Part shown: piece by piece, positions 17,697 to 26,914 of the stretch
How positions within the stretch are numbered: the first letter of the stretch is position 1
How the letters are laid out: every line of letters begins with the position of its first letter
Assembly: GCF_000160075.2 (NCBI RefSeq)
Contig: NZ_KI535340.1
Coordinates: 275,120 to 339,119 of the forward strand
DNA length: 64,000 bases
Direction of reading: 5' to 3'
Source: Abiotrophia defectiva ATCC 49176
Lineage (GTDB): Bacteria; Bacillota; Bacilli; Lactobacillales; Aerococcaceae
Position numbers and translations under genes: made by a program
The notes under the pieces: model-generated
Seen by the model: only the letters and a program-made list of their open reading frames with translations
Databases searched by the model: none
Told to the model about the DNA's origin: nothing

Positions 17697-18857
17697 TTAC
17701 TTTTGTTGTCTTGCTTTTAAGAGGCCAAGTTGTTTGACCACTTGGTCTAAGTCTGCTTGCGTTAGGCCCAAGCCCATGGTCAGACGAATACTTTCACGCT
17801 GCCGGTCTTCCTGGTCAGGATAGTAACCCTTAAGAACACGACTCGGTTCTAGACTACCTGCCGAACAGGCTGACCCAGCCGAAACATAGATCTGTGCCAA
17901 ATCCAAATGGATTAAGACCTGACTAGCCTTGAGGCCTTTGAGCCAGAGGTTAAGGAAGCCTGGCAAATGATGAGCCTGAGGACGGTTGACTTGATAATCA
18001 ATTCCTGCTCGAGTTAGCTCCTCCAAGAAGTAAGCTTCCAAGTTTGCCAAATGCGCTTGTCGCTGTTCCGCTTCCGCTAGAGATAGATGGATAGCTTGAG
18101 CCAAGCCCTGAATATAGGCTAGATTCTCAGTTCCAGCTCGCATGCCAGCTTCCTGCCCACCCCCTACCAAGTAAGGTTGCAAGCCTGCTTGATCCTGCCA
18201 TGCTTGGAAGTAGAGTAAGCCAATCCCCTTAGGGCCACCTAGTTTATGGCCTGATAGACTCCAAGATGTAGCTATCTGGTCTAGTTGCCAAGGTAGTTTA
18301 GTAATCCCTTGAACCAAGTCAACATGGAAAAAGTAACCACGCAGACGAGCTTCTTGCGCCAATCCAAGAATGGGATAAATGGCGCCTACTTCATTGTTGA
18401 CCGCCATGGCTACCCAGCCACTGGTATCTTCCTGACTAGCCGCTAGAAATTGGTCAATCAGGTCTTGGTCACTGCCCCCATCTTGGGGTTGAATCCAGGA
18501 AATAACCCAGCCTTCTTCCTCTAATCGCTTGAGCGCTAAATCCACTGAAGGATGTTCTACTGCTAAGGCCACGATGTGGCGGGCTTTACCAGCTGCTAGG
18601 GCGCTTTGAGCCTGGGACCAGATAGCCCAGTTATTGGCTTCCGTTGCCCCTGACGTGAAGTAGAGGCAAGAAGCTGAGGCTAAGCCCAAATCCTGAGCAA
18701 TGGCCTCACGGGCCTGATTGAGCGCATACTTGGCAGACTTGCCCAATTGATAAGTGCTAGAGGGATTCCCATAAAGTTGGGATAAGGAGCTTGTGATTGT
18801 TTCGACAACTTCTGGACGTACAGGTGTTGTCGCTGCATAATCAAGATAAATCGCCAT
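17697..18857 (-). CDS. Cysteine desulfurase serving MnmA
   Basis: A PLP enzyme of 386 residues removes sulfur from cysteine to form a persulfide. It has the PLP-binding Lys205 in LSGHKLGGPKG, catalytic loop Cys331 in SAGSACSAG, the N-terminal YLDYAATTP and a histidine in VEHPSV. The longer cysteine loop marks it as a group I (IscS/NifS-like) enzyme, unlike SufS at 53271. Being first in an operon with DUF1831 and mnmA suggests it feeds tRNA 2-thiolation (like Bacillus YrvO). In Bacillus the regulator cymR lies between rarA and this gene; here it is missing and rarA is divergent. Confidence 0.93.
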   Translation of the reverse strand: MAIYLDYAATTPVRPEVVETITSSLSQLYGNPSSTYQLGKSAKYALNQAREAIAQDLGLASASCLYFTSGATEANNWAIWSQAQSALAAGKARHIVALAVEHPSVDLALKRLEEEGWVISWIQPQDGGSDQDLIDQFLAASQEDTSGWVAMAVNNEVGAIYPILGLAQEARLRGYFFHVDLVQGITKLPWQLDQIATSWSLSGHKLGGPKGIGLLYFQAWQDQAGLQPYLVGGGQEAGMRAGTENLAYIQGLAQAIHLSLAEAEQRQAHLANLEAYFLEELTRAGIDYQVNRPQAHHLPGFLNLWLKGLKASQVLIHLDLAQIYVSAGSACSAGSLEPSRVLKGYYPDQEDRQRESIRLTMGLGLTQADLDQVVKQLGLLKARQQK

Positions 18858-18893
18858 CTTGGCCTCCTCCTCTCAGACTAGACTTTCCTTCTT

Positions 18894-18902
18894 ATTATAG
18901 CA
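18894..18902 (-). promoter_or_regulatory. Candidate extended -10 promoter of the desulfurase-mnmA operon
   Basis: On the minus strand TGCTATAAT (extended -10) lies 36 bases before the start codon; no -35 match was found. Confidence 0.45.
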
Positions 18903-18944
18903 CACTCCCAGCCTTTCGCCTATCCATAAGTTTGGTCAGAAGAT

Positions 18945-18973
18945 TTGTCTCCTCAGGCCTTTTGCGGTATGAT
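18945..18973 (+). promoter_or_regulatory. Sigma-A promoter of rarA
   Basis: TTGTCT (18945-18950) and TATGAT (18968-18973) are spaced by 17 bases, 35 bases upstream of the start codon. Confidence 0.6.
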
Positions 18974-19008
18974 GAATAGGCAGATAATTGATTGAAAGGA
19001 GGCCTCTC

Positions 19009-20283
19009 ATGCTTCAACCACTTGCCTATCGCATGCGCCCTCGTCAACTGGAAGATATTCTTGGCCAGGAGCACCTTGTTGGCCCTGGTAAGATTATCCA
19101 CCGCATGGTGCAAGCCAAACGCCTGACTTCCATGATTCTATACGGACCGCCCGGCATCGGCAAAACTTCCATTGCCAGCGCTATTGCAGGTTCGACTCGT
19201 TATGCCTTCCGAACCCTGAATGCAGCCACGGATGGTAAGAAAGAACTGGAACAAGTAGTAGAAGAAGCCAAATTTTCCGGCACCCTTATCTTACTCTTGG
19301 ATGAAATTCACCGATTAAACACCACCAAACAGGATTTCCTACTACCGCATCTGGAGAGTGGTCGGATTATTCTGATTGGGGCGACTACCGAGAACCCCTA
19401 TATCGCCATCAACCCCGCCATTAGAAGTCGGGTGCAAATTTTTGAACTCAAGCCCCTCAGTCCTGAGCAGGTTTGCCTTGGCTTGACTCGGGCCTTAGCC
19501 GATCAAGAACATGGGCTCGGTAAGTACCCTGTACAAGTCCAGGATGGCGTTCTGGAACATTTTGCCCAAGTTTCGGGCGGTGACATTCGGACAAGCCTTA
19601 ATGCCTTAGAGCTAGCAGTTCTCTCAACTGAACCAGACCAAGACGGGCAAATTATCATCGACATGGCAGTGGCCAGTGATTGCTTGCGACGTCGCCGACT
19701 TCAACATGATAAGAATGGTGACGCCCACTATGATGTCATTTCCGCCCTACAAAAATCCATCCGCGGTAGCGATGTCGACGCTGCCCTTTATTACCTGGCC
19801 ATATTACTGACTGCCGGCGAGCTAACGGTTGCCTGCCGGCGCCTGCTAGTGATTGCCTATGAGGATATTGGTCTAGGCCACCCAGCTGCCACGCAACGAA
19901 CGGTTGCTGCCATTCAAGCCGCTGAAAAACTAGGTCTACCAGAAGCCAGCATTCCCTTAGGTTTTGCAGTCATTGACCTAGCTTTGAGCCCAAAATCCAA
20001 TACTAGCTATCGCGCTATCAAGGCTGCCATGGCGGCGGTTGACCAAGGACAAGTCGCCCCAGTCCCAGACCATTTGCGGGACAGTCACTATCAAGGCGCT
20101 GACAAATTGGGCCGAGGACTTGACTACCGCTATCCCCACGACTATCCTGGCCATATCGTGGCTCAAGAATATTTGCCTAAGGAATTAGCTCACAGCCAAT
20201 TCTTCCAACCAGACCCTAGCGGCAAGTATGAAGAAGCCTTGGCTCACTACTATCAAAAAGTTAAAGAAATCCTCAAAAAATAA
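19009..20283 (+). CDS. rarA: Replication-associated recombination protein A (AAA+ ATPase)
   Basis: A 424-residue AAA+ protein related to clamp-loader subunits and to eukaryotic WRNIP1; it acts at stalled replication forks. Walker A GPPGIGKTS (about 46-54), Walker B LLLDEIHRL (about 97-105), sensor 1 GATTENPY (about 122) and the C-terminal MgsA domain (IAYEDIGLGHP, about 285) are in place. A TTG in frame at 18988 is less likely because AAAGGAGG lies after it, correctly placed for ATG 19009. A 6S-like RNA follows, a linkage also seen in Bacillus. Confidence 0.95.
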   Translation: MLQPLAYRMRPRQLEDILGQEHLVGPGKIIHRMVQAKRLTSMILYGPPGIGKTSIASAIAGSTRYAFRTLNAATDGKKELEQVVEEAKFSGTLILLLDEIHRLNTTKQDFLLPHLESGRIILIGATTENPYIAINPAIRSRVQIFELKPLSPEQVCLGLTRALADQEHGLGKYPVQVQDGVLEHFAQVSGGDIRTSLNALELAVLSTEPDQDGQIIIDMAVASDCLRRRRLQHDKNGDAHYDVISALQKSIRGSDVDAALYYLAILLTAGELTVACRRLLVIAYEDIGLGHPAATQRTVAAIQAAEKLGLPEASIPLGFAVIDLALSPKSNTSYRAIKAAMAAVDQGQVAPVPDHLRDSHYQGADKLGRGLDYRYPHDYPGHIVAQEYLPKELAHSQFFQPDPSGKYEEALAHYYQKVKEILKK

Positions 20284-20293
20284 GAGCGCTTAC

Positions 20294-20321
20294 TTGCAAA
20301 TTCAGCAAGTCGTGCTATAAT
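20294..20321 (+). promoter_or_regulatory. Promoter of the 6S-like RNA
   Basis: TTGCAA (20294-20299), a 16-base spacer ending in TGC, and a perfect TATAAT (20316-20321) make a strong extended promoter immediately after the rarA stop. Confidence 0.78.
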
Positions 20322-20327
20322 AAAAGT

Positions 20328-20548
20328 ATAGAAGATCTGTGGTGTACGTGACATATACACTGTGTTGACCGAACATTTTTCTTTAGATATAGGGAACCAA
20401 TTCGGCTGACTTATGACAGGCCTTTTCACTTGGTAGTCAGCGGTTAGTCGTTAGGTGCCCACCTGCTTAGATTGCGGGTTCAAAACATCTATATGACCAA
20501 ACGGCACTAACGGATTTGGGTAGGAACTAGGGTTCCTGCCCTCTTTTT
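20328..20548 (+). ncRNA. ssrS: 6S-like RNA (ssrS)
   Basis: A non-coding transcript of about 220 bases is predicted between a strong promoter and a terminator whose stem GGTAGGAAC/GTTCCTGCC is followed by CTCTTTTTTT. There is no reading frame with a ribosome site. An internal hairpin with GCTGAC/GTCAGC arms (about 20412-20440) fits the apical part of a long rod-like RNA. The position right after rarA matches the Bacillus 6S gene, whose RNA binds sigma-A RNA polymerase. Seen: promoter, terminator, lack of ORF. Inferred: 6S identity from position and size; I could not verify the full central-bubble fold. Confidence 0.72.
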
Positions 20549-20554
20549 TTATAT

Positions 20555-20583
20555 AAAAAAGAGCTTGGCAAGCCAAGCTCTTT
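20555..20583 (-). terminator. Terminator of brnQ
   Basis: The perfect stem AAAGAGCTTGGC/GCCAAGCTCTTT with a 2-base loop centre is followed on the minus strand by a T run; it lies 11 bases beyond the brnQ stop. Confidence 0.88.
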
Positions 20584-20594
20584 CACTTATGTTA

Positions 20595-21932
20595 TTACGA
20601 TGCTTTTCGTCTCACTTGCCAATGTGCAATAGCCAAACCCAACAAACTAGGCACAATCCAACCTAGGCTTTGGCCACTCAGGGGCAAATAAGTAGCGAAT
20701 GTAGAGGCTAATACTTTCAATGGCAAGAGCCAAGCTAGTTCAGGCATGGCTTGAATGCCATCGATTAGCGCCACTATCCCTGTCAGTGCCATAGCCCACT
20801 GATAATAAAGTCTATCGATTGCCCGACCTCGGCACAGTAAGGTGACCATAACTAGGACAATGGCTAGAGGATAAAGAAACATGAGCATCGGCACTGCCCA
20901 AGCAATAATCTGAGTCAAGCCGGCATTAGCAATCAGGGTAGCCAAGAGACTAACCGCTAGCAAGTATTGCTTGTAGCCCAGTCTAGGAAATAATTCTACC
21001 ATAGCCTCTGAAAAAGCGGTCAGGAGCCCTACCCCCGTCTTAAGGCAAGCCAGAATCACAATTAAGGCTAAAAGGATACTGCCTGCTGAACCAAGATAGT
21101 GATTAGCAATCTGAGCTAATGCAATCCCACCATTAGCACTTATGGAGAATTGTCCCAAGGAAGTCGCCCCAGCATAGGCCAAAAGCCCATAAATTAAGCC
21201 CATTAAGACGATACTAATGGCTCCCGATTTGACCATGCCTCGTGCCAGTTCTCCTGGTTCCTCAATCCCTAAACGATTCATAGCCTGAATCATGACAATC
21301 CCAAAGGCCAAGGCCGCTAGCACATCCAAGGTCTGATAGCCCTCCAAAAAGCCAGTCGCCATTGCTTGTTGAGCATAGCGCCCCTGGGCCATCATTTGCC
21401 CGACTTGCCCCATTGGATTGAGGACTGTCAGGGTTAAAAGTAGCCCTAAAACCAGTAGGAAAGCTGGGTTGAGAATTTTACCAATGTAATCTAGAATCTT
21501 ACCCGGATTCAGAGACAGAAAGCCCGCTACTAGGAAAAAGATGACAGAATAGATTAGAAGCCCATGTCCCTGGTGACTCGACTCGATAAAAGGTGCTAGC
21601 CCAATGGTATAAGATGTACTTGCCAAGCGTGGCACCGCAAATAAGGGACCAATTACCAAATAGAGTAAGACCGTAAAAACGGCCCCAAATTTCTTGCTGA
21701 CCCGATTGGCTAGTTCGGTGACGCTCTTACTTTTGGACATTCCCATAGCGAGAATGGTCAGGAAAGGCAGACCAATGGCTGAAATCAAGAGCCCCACCAC
21801 GGCTAGGCCTACCAGAGCGCCACTTTCTTGTCCTAGGTGAACCGGGAAAATCAAGTTGCCAGCCCCAAATAACATACCGAAAAGCATGGACCCCAAATAT
21901 AGGGCATCTTTAGACTGAAGCTTTTTGCTCAT
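20595..21932 (-). CDS. brnQ: Branched-chain amino acid:cation symporter
   Basis: A 445-residue membrane protein with about twelve hydrophobic segments, of the LIVCS family. The N-terminus (LYLGSMLFGMLFGAGNLIFP, about 12-31) is the family's most conserved part. It imports leucine, isoleucine and valine with sodium or protons. It lies just downstream of ileS on the same strand but behind a hairpin terminator, so it may be expressed partly by read-through from the T-box-controlled ileS transcript, which would link isoleucine uptake to tRNA-Ile charging; that is inference. Confidence 0.92.
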   Translation of the reverse strand: MSKKLQSKDALYLGSMLFGMLFGAGNLIFPVHLGQESGALVGLAVVGLLISAIGLPFLTILAMGMSKSKSVTELANRVSKKFGAVFTVLLYLVIGPLFAVPRLASTSYTIGLAPFIESSHQGHGLLIYSVIFFLVAGFLSLNPGKILDYIGKILNPAFLLVLGLLLTLTVLNPMGQVGQMMAQGRYAQQAMATGFLEGYQTLDVLAALAFGIVMIQAMNRLGIEEPGELARGMVKSGAISIVLMGLIYGLLAYAGATSLGQFSISANGGIALAQIANHYLGSAGSILLALIVILACLKTGVGLLTAFSEAMVELFPRLGYKQYLLAVSLLATLIANAGLTQIIAWAVPMLMFLYPLAIVLVMVTLLCRGRAIDRLYYQWAMALTGIVALIDGIQAMPELAWLLPLKVLASTFATYLPLSGQSLGWIVPSLLGLAIAHWQVRRKAS

Positions 21933-21952
21933 TTATCATACTCCATTTCAAG

Positions 21953-21981
21953 CAAAAGCAACATCCGAAAGGAATGTTGCT
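21953..21981 (-). terminator. Terminator of ileS
   Basis: On the minus strand AGCAACATTCC pairs with GGATGTTGCT (one bulge) followed by TTTTGCTTG. It lies 17 bases after the ileS stop and before brnQ, and is of moderate strength. Confidence 0.7.
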
Positions 21982-21997
21982 CTTACTTACTATATTA

Positions 21998-24781
21998 TTA
22001 TTCTGCTTCAAAGTAAGCAGGGTAATGCGTTTTGACAATTTGGTGGCAACGGTGGCAAAGGGTTGGTGCCTCCGCAATGGTTCCCACTTCTGGACGAACT
22101 GCCCGGCAGCGTTCACAGACATGCCCTTGAGCGCGGCTAACAGAAACAGCATAATCGTCTAAGACTAAGGCGTGATCTGGTGCCGGCGTGGTCACTAAGT
22201 CTAGATGAGAGACAATGAGTAATTGATCTAAATCTTGACTCAAGGCCTTCAAAGCCTTGGCTTGTTCTTCATTGACATAGAGGGTTACAGCTGCTTCAAA
22301 AGATTTCTTGATTGGATCTTGCTCCGCATTTTTCGCTTCCTCTAAGGCCTTTTGCACCCCTTGTTGGATGTGGAAGAAGAGCTTCCATTGATCCACAAGG
22401 GCTTGATAAGCAACCCCATCAACTGCTTGAGGGAATTCTGCTAACTGAACAAAACCTTCAACCCCTGGCAATTCCTTCCAAGCTTCTTCCATGGTATGTA
22501 AGAGGACTGGAGTTAAGAGTGGCAAGAGGTCACGTAAGATGCCGTAGATAACAGTTTGCATTTGACGACGTGGCAAGCTATCTGGTGCCTCGATGTAAAG
22601 CACGTCCTTAGCGAAGTCTAGGTAGAAAGCAGATAAGTCAACCGTCATGAAGTTGATGACTTTCTTATAGATGCTAGCAAATTCAAACTTATCGTAGGCA
22701 CTTAAAAGATCGTTAACAAAAAGCTTGAACTTAGCCGTCATGTATTGATCAACTGGACGTAAGTCTTCAAATGCCACACTATCCTTGCTTGGGTCGAAGT
22801 CTGACACATGGCTTAACATAAAGCGGATGGTATTCCGGATTTTACGGTAAGCTTCAGCAATTTGCTTAAGGATGTCCTTAGAAATACGTACATCTGATTC
22901 TGAGTCGACACTGAGAACCCAAAGACGGATAATGTCAGCCCCAAGTTCATTCATGACTTCTTCCGGCACAATAACGTTGCCTAATGATTTACTCATCTTG
23001 TTGCCCTTACCGTCTAAGACGAAACCTTGAGACAGTACTGCCTTATAAGGTGGTACGCCCTTAGCAGCAACAGAAGTGGTAAAGCTTGAGTTGAACCAAC
23101 CACGGTATTGGTCAGACCCTTCTAAGTAGAGATCTGCTGGGAAAGTCAGATAATCTCTGGCTTCTAAAACTCCTGCATATGAGGTCCCAGAGTCGAACCA
23201 TACGTCCATGATGTCAGTTTCCTTGGTGAATTTACCATTTGGACTTGCAGGATGCGTGAAGCCTTCAGGCAAGAGATCCTTAGCCTCACGTTCAAACCAG
23301 ACATTAGAACCATGTGTTTCAAATAAAGTTGCCACATGCTCAATGGTTTCAGCTGTTAGGATCGCTTCCCCATTTTCAGCATAGAAGATTGGAAGTGGCA
23401 CACCCCATGCCCGTTGACGAGAGATGACCCAGTCGCCCCGGTCACGAATCATGTTGTAGATACGTGGTTGGCCTGATGGATGGTACCATTTAACTTGCGT
23501 TTCAACCGCATTAAGCAATTCTTCACGGAATTTATCAATAGAAGCAAACCACTGTGGTGTTGCCCGATAGATAACAGGTTTCTTAGTCCGCCAGTCATGT
23601 GGGTAGCTGTGGACAAATTCTGAGTAAGACAAGAGTGCGCCCTTTTCCTTGAGCAATTCCACTACTAGTTTGTTCCCTTTGGCATAGAAGACACCTTCGA
23701 GGCCAGGAGCTTCATGAGTATAGTGGCCTTGGTTATCTAGCGGAGACAATACATCTAAGCCGTAGGCTTTCCCAACATAATAGTCGTCTTCCCCGTGGCC
23801 AGGAGCGGTATGAACCAGGCCGGTCCCGGCATCTAAGGTAACGTGATCTCCCACCATGAGTAGCGACTCTCGTTCATAGAAAGGATGCCAAGCAGTGAGT
23901 CGGTCAAAATCTTGACCTTGATAGTGAGCCTCTACTTGATAATCTTCCCAGTTGAGGGTTTTAGCCAGTGACTCGAGCAAGTCTTGGGCTACAATGAAAT
24001 GACGGTCTCCCACTTTAACTTGAACATAGCTAGCTACAGGGCTCACTGAAATCCCTAAGTTAGCTGGCAAGGTCCAAGGCGTGGTAGTCCAGATTACGAA
24101 CTCAGCATTTTCAGGCACAATGCCTTTGCCGTCTTTGACCTTGAAAGCTACATAGATAGAAGGAGAGGTTACATCTGCATATTCAACTTCGGCTTCCGCC
24201 AAGGACGATTCACTCGATGGTGACCAATAGATTGGCTTCAGGCCTTTGTAGATGTAGCCTTTTGCTGCCATTTGGCCGAAAATACGGATTTGTGCTGCTT
24301 CATATTCAGGGGCTAGGGTCAAGTAAGGATTGTCCCACTCACCTGTTACACCTAGGCGTTTGAAGTCAGCTTTTTGGCCTTCTACTTGACGCAGGGCATA
24401 TTCTTGACAGAGTTTGCGGAATTCAACCACAGACATGGACTTGCGATCAACCCCTTCTTGCTTGGTCAGGGCTGATTCGATTGGTAGACCATGTGTGTCC
24501 CAACCTGGTACATAAGGTGACCGGAAGCCAGACATAGATTTAGAGCGGATGATAATATCTTTACTAATCTTGTTGAGGGCATGGCCCATGTGGATTTTCC
24601 CGTTGGCATATGGAGGCCCATCGTGGAGCACATAAGTCGGCTTGTCAGCATTCTTAGCTTGGATTTGTTGATAAAGATTCGCATCTTCCCACTCTTTTTG
24701 TAGGATAACTTCTTTTGTTGGCAAATTCGCCCGCATGGCGAAATCGGTTTTACCGAGGTTGAGGGTCTCTTTTAGTTTCAT
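21998..24781 (-). CDS. ileS: Isoleucyl-tRNA synthetase
   Basis: A 927-residue class I synthetase with the HIGH motif as [18 protein letters not shown] (about 53-70), KMSKSLGN (about 590-597), the CP1 editing domain between them, and a C-terminal zinc finger CERCRAVRP...CHRCHQI (about 885-915). Length fits the bacterial type with the zinc finger, i.e. the mupirocin-sensitive group rather than the eukaryote-like resistant type; that sensitivity is family-level inference. It is preceded by a T-box leader that senses uncharged tRNA-Ile and follows divIVA, as in many Firmicutes. Confidence 0.97.
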   Translation of the reverse strand: MKLKETLNLGKTDFAMRANLPTKEVILQKEWEDANLYQQIQAKNADKPTYVLHDGPPYANGKIHMGHALNKISKDIIIRSKSMSGFRSPYVPGWDTHGLPIESALTKQEGVDRKSMSVVEFRKLCQEYALRQVEGQKADFKRLGVTGEWDNPYLTLAPEYEAAQIRIFGQMAAKGYIYKGLKPIYWSPSSESSLAEAEVEYADVTSPSIYVAFKVKDGKGIVPENAEFVIWTTTPWTLPANLGISVSPVASYVQVKVGDRHFIVAQDLLESLAKTLNWEDYQVEAHYQGQDFDRLTAWHPFYERESLLMVGDHVTLDAGTGLVHTAPGHGEDDYYVGKAYGLDVLSPLDNQGHYTHEAPGLEGVFYAKGNKLVVELLKEKGALLSYSEFVHSYPHDWRTKKPVIYRATPQWFASIDKFREELLNAVETQVKWYHPSGQPRIYNMIRDRGDWVISRQRAWGVPLPIFYAENGEAILTAETIEHVATLFETHGSNVWFEREAKDLLPEGFTHPASPNGKFTKETDIMDVWFDSGTSYAGVLEARDYLTFPADLYLEGSDQYRGWFNSSFTTSVAAKGVPPYKAVLSQGFVLDGKGNKMSKSLGNVIVPEEVMNELGADIIRLWVLSVDSESDVRISKDILKQIAEAYRKIRNTIRFMLSHVSDFDPSKDSVAFEDLRPVDQYMTAKFKLFVNDLLSAYDKFEFASIYKKVINFMTVDLSAFYLDFAKDVLYIEAPDSLPRRQMQTVIYGILRDLLPLLTPVLLHTMEEAWKELPGVEGFVQLAEFPQAVDGVAYQALVDQWKLFFHIQQGVQKALEEAKNAEQDPIKKSFEAAVTLYVNEEQAKALKALSQDLDQLLIVSHLDLVTTPAPDHALVLDDYAVSVSRAQGHVCERCRAVRPEVGTIAEAPTLCHRCHQIVKTHYPAYFEAE

Positions 24782-24828
24782 ATTGGCAATATTCCTTTCT
24801 TGACAGTATTAACTACAAAAAAATATAA

Positions 24829-25016
24829 AAAGACGCCCCTCAACGGGACGTCGCAACGTGGTACCACCCAATTTTATTTGTAGTCATACAAATTCTCTTA
24901 CATGATAACGCTCTTTAAGCGGCACCGGCTACTTAGGTTCACCGGGCATTATAAGTAAGCTGATTATCTACTCTACAGGGAACTCTAGGCTTGCACCCTT
25001 CCTAGATCGCTGGGGA
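24829..25016 (-). promoter_or_regulatory. T-box riboswitch leader of ileS
   Basis: On the minus strand the conserved T-box core GGGTGGTACCACG (24857-24869) is followed by the terminator stem GACGTCCC/GGGGCGTC and TTTTT (24829-24852). Upstream lies a long imperfect stem I region with its distal bulge sequences. An ATC triplet followed by A at 24962-24964 is a candidate specifier for isoleucine. Uncharged tRNA-Ile would favour the antiterminator and ileS expression. The element begins close behind divIVA; I found no clear separate promoter, so it may use one inside divIVA or work as an attenuator for read-through. Confidence 0.9.
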
Positions 25017-25037
25017 TGTGTAGTGAAGATAGTGGTC

Positions 25038-25724
25038 TTACATCATTTCTGGTAATTCAATTTTAATAGTTTGGCCCAAGATACTTTCAACAGAAGCTTG
25101 GTCATCCTTGTCAGGTGCTGCCTTAGCTTCTACATCACCTTGAGTTTCATGGACGAATTCTTCAACGTCAGATGTAACTTGTGTCTCCACTTCTTGTTCT
25201 AAGGCAGCCACGCGCTCAGAACTACGTTCTTCAGCTTGACTATCTTCTGTCGTAGGTGTTGCAAAAGCAATTTCCTGTTCAAATGTTTGAGACTTAATTA
25301 AATCCAATTGTTGAGTCAACATGCGTTGCATTTCGAATTGGAGGTTGCGTCCATTATGACGTAAGAGTTCTACTTCATTAGCCAAGTGGTTGACGGTATC
25401 ATGTGCATTAGCAATGATGCGATCAGACTCACGTTCTGCCTCATAAATAATGAGTTCAGCTTCCTTGCGGGCATTTTGTTTGAGGCGTTCAGCGGCTTCG
25501 TTAGCAATCAAGATTGAGCTATTCAAGGATTCTTGCAATTTCTCAAAATTCTTGATTTTCTCATCGGCTTCCGCTAACTGGCGTTTAAGGGCAGTCACTT
25601 GATCCAAAGCACGTTCGTAATCAACGACAACTTCATCTAGAAATTCATTGACTTCCTCTCTGGCGTAACCTCTGAATTCGCGATCAAAGTCTTTGGTTAA
25701 AATATCATTTGGTGTAATTGGCAT
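25038..25724 (-). CDS. divIVA: Cell division protein DivIVA
   Basis: A 228-residue coiled-coil protein that binds negatively curved membrane at the septum and poles. The N-terminal lipid-binding domain has ITPNDILTKDFDREFRGY (about 3-20) and EEVNEFLDEV, followed by coiled coils (about 28-60 and 60-140) and an acidic, poorly conserved tail (about 145-228). AAAGGAG lies 8 bases before ATG 25724; an in-frame ATG 9 bases upstream is too close to it. Last gene of the division cluster before the ileS leader. Confidence 0.95.
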   Translation of the reverse strand: MPITPNDILTKDFDREFRGYAREEVNEFLDEVVVDYERALDQVTALKRQLAEADEKIKNFEKLQESLNSSILIANEAAERLKQNARKEAELIIYEAERESDRIIANAHDTVNHLANEVELLRHNGRNLQFEMQRMLTQQLDLIKSQTFEQEIAFATPTTEDSQAEERSSERVAALEQEVETQVTSDVEEFVHETQGDVEAKAAPDKDDQASVESILGQTIKIELPEMM

Positions 25725-25755
25725 GTCACACACTCCTTTGTTCTTGCTCTCTTCT

Positions 25756-26538
25756 TTAGACGACTAGGACTTTGACCTTAAGACGAATATTGTCTTTACG
25801 AGTCAAACCCTCTTCGGCATCAATTTGAAAACGTCCAAACTTCCTAAGCGAGACAAAGTCGCCTGCCTCTAGCTCAAAATCCGGTCGATTAATTTCTAAA
25901 TAATTGACCTTGACCAAGCCCCCTAAGACGGCTTCTTTTGCACGCTGTCTAGAAAAATTATAGACTTTACTCAGCATAGTGTCAAGCCTTAATGATGTGG
26001 TAATGACCGTCTGGTCTTCCCAGAGAACTTGTGGCGTCAGAACCTGATCAGGCTCAATATATTCAAGTCTTACTCCGACATTTCCCATTTTGGTCACATT
26101 TTGACAAACATAGGGCGCAATTTTTGCATCCACTAGCACTTGCCAGTCTTGACCATCAGTGATGATATCACCAATTCGATTGCGTTCTAGCCCAGCCCCT
26201 AGGAGGGAACCAAGGATAGACCCATGTCGTATATTGGCAAATTTCTGCGGAAAGTGAATCTTCAGGGCCTGAATCTGAAAGTCGCTAGTTTCTAAATCAT
26301 AATACTGAGGATAAAAAACCAGTCTTTGACGTTCAGCTCCTGGCAAGCCACCTTGACAGGCTAATTGGACTTCATCTTGTCCATTAGCCAATTGCTGGGC
26401 AATCAGGGCTTCACGCGGAGTCACAAAGTAACTAGTGACCGGACAATAGCGACTAGCCGCATAGGCCATCTGTTCTAGCACATAATCAATGAAGGCCTGT
26501 TCTTCTTTACGATAATGTTGATAAATGCCCTCTTTCAT
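25756..26538 (-). CDS. ylmH: YlmH-like RNA-binding protein with S4 domain
   Basis: A 260-residue protein with a C-terminal S4 RNA-binding domain (about 180-240: RLDTMLSKVYNFSRQRAKEA and GLVKVNYLEINRP). The N-terminal part is the YlmH fold. The Bacillus homologue binds ribosomes and helps rescue obstructed 50S subunits; historically it was linked to division only through its place in this cluster. It begins just after the ylmG stop with GGGGTG before ATG 26538. A longer ORF start would overlap ylmG and lacks a ribosome site. Confidence 0.9.
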   Translation of the reverse strand: MKEGIYQHYRKEEQAFIDYVLEQMAYAASRYCPVTSYFVTPREALIAQQLANGQDEVQLACQGGLPGAERQRLVFYPQYYDLETSDFQIQALKIHFPQKFANIRHGSILGSLLGAGLERNRIGDIITDGQDWQVLVDAKIAPYVCQNVTKMGNVGVRLEYIEPDQVLTPQVLWEDQTVITTSLRLDTMLSKVYNFSRQRAKEAVLGGLVKVNYLEINRPDFELEAGDFVSLRKFGRFQIDAEEGLTRKDNIRLKVKVLVV

Positions 26539-26542
26539 GGGA

Positions 26543-26797
26543 CTACACCCCAATCAAGAGACGAAAGAGAAAATTACGCACTAAATGGAGAACCGCAAGT
26601 GCCGCAAAGGCCGAAAGACTGACACTCCCTATTGGAGGGATAAAGCGATCGAATAGCTCAACATAAGGCTCAACTAGTCTCCCAACCCAACGTCCCAAAT
26701 CACTATAACGGGCATCAGGGAACCAGGACATGATAGCCCAGATAAGAATGAGGGTCTCATAAGCCGTAAAGGCCCAAGAAATATATTGTATCAGCAT
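26543..26797 (-). CDS. ylmG: YggT/YlmG family membrane protein
   Basis: An 84-residue protein with two membrane helices (about 8-25 and 60-80) and the family motif between them, IMSWFPDARYS...EPYVELFDRFIPP. Conserved next to ylmH and divIVA; proposed roles concern membrane organisation or osmotic tolerance, but no biochemical function is established. In most relatives sepF lies immediately upstream; here it is absent from the position. Confidence 0.9.
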   Translation of the reverse strand: MLIQYISWAFTAYETLILIWAIMSWFPDARYSDLGRWVGRLVEPYVELFDRFIPPIGSVSLSAFAALAVLHLVRNFLFRLLIGV

Positions 26798-26837
26798 AAT
26801 AGCTCTACCTCTTTACTTGATTTCTTCTTCAATAACG

Positions 26838-26889
26838 ACCATAGGCACGCTAGCTAGCGCCCAGAAGCGTAGACTTGCGTGCCCATGGT
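26838..26889 (-). other. Long stem-loop in the ftsZ-ylmG gap
   Basis: On the minus strand ACCATGGGCACGC and GCGTGCCTATGGT form a 13-bp stem with one G-U pair. The 26-base loop folds again (CTACGC with GCGCTAG, one bulge). No T run follows, so it is not an ordinary terminator. It sits where sepF is found in related genomes. It could be an RNA processing or stabilising site within the ftsAZ transcript. Confidence 0.6.
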
Positions 26890-26914
26890 GCTTGCCCAGA
26901 ACTAGTTAATCAAA

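Noticed and set aside
22312..22551. Plus-strand frame over ileS
   Set aside because: Shadow of a conserved coding region; no start context.
26798..26830. Small reading frame ending in VIEEEIK before ylmG, as a sepF remnant
   Set aside because: It has no ribosome site, only nine codons from ATG, and no recognisable SepF similarity.
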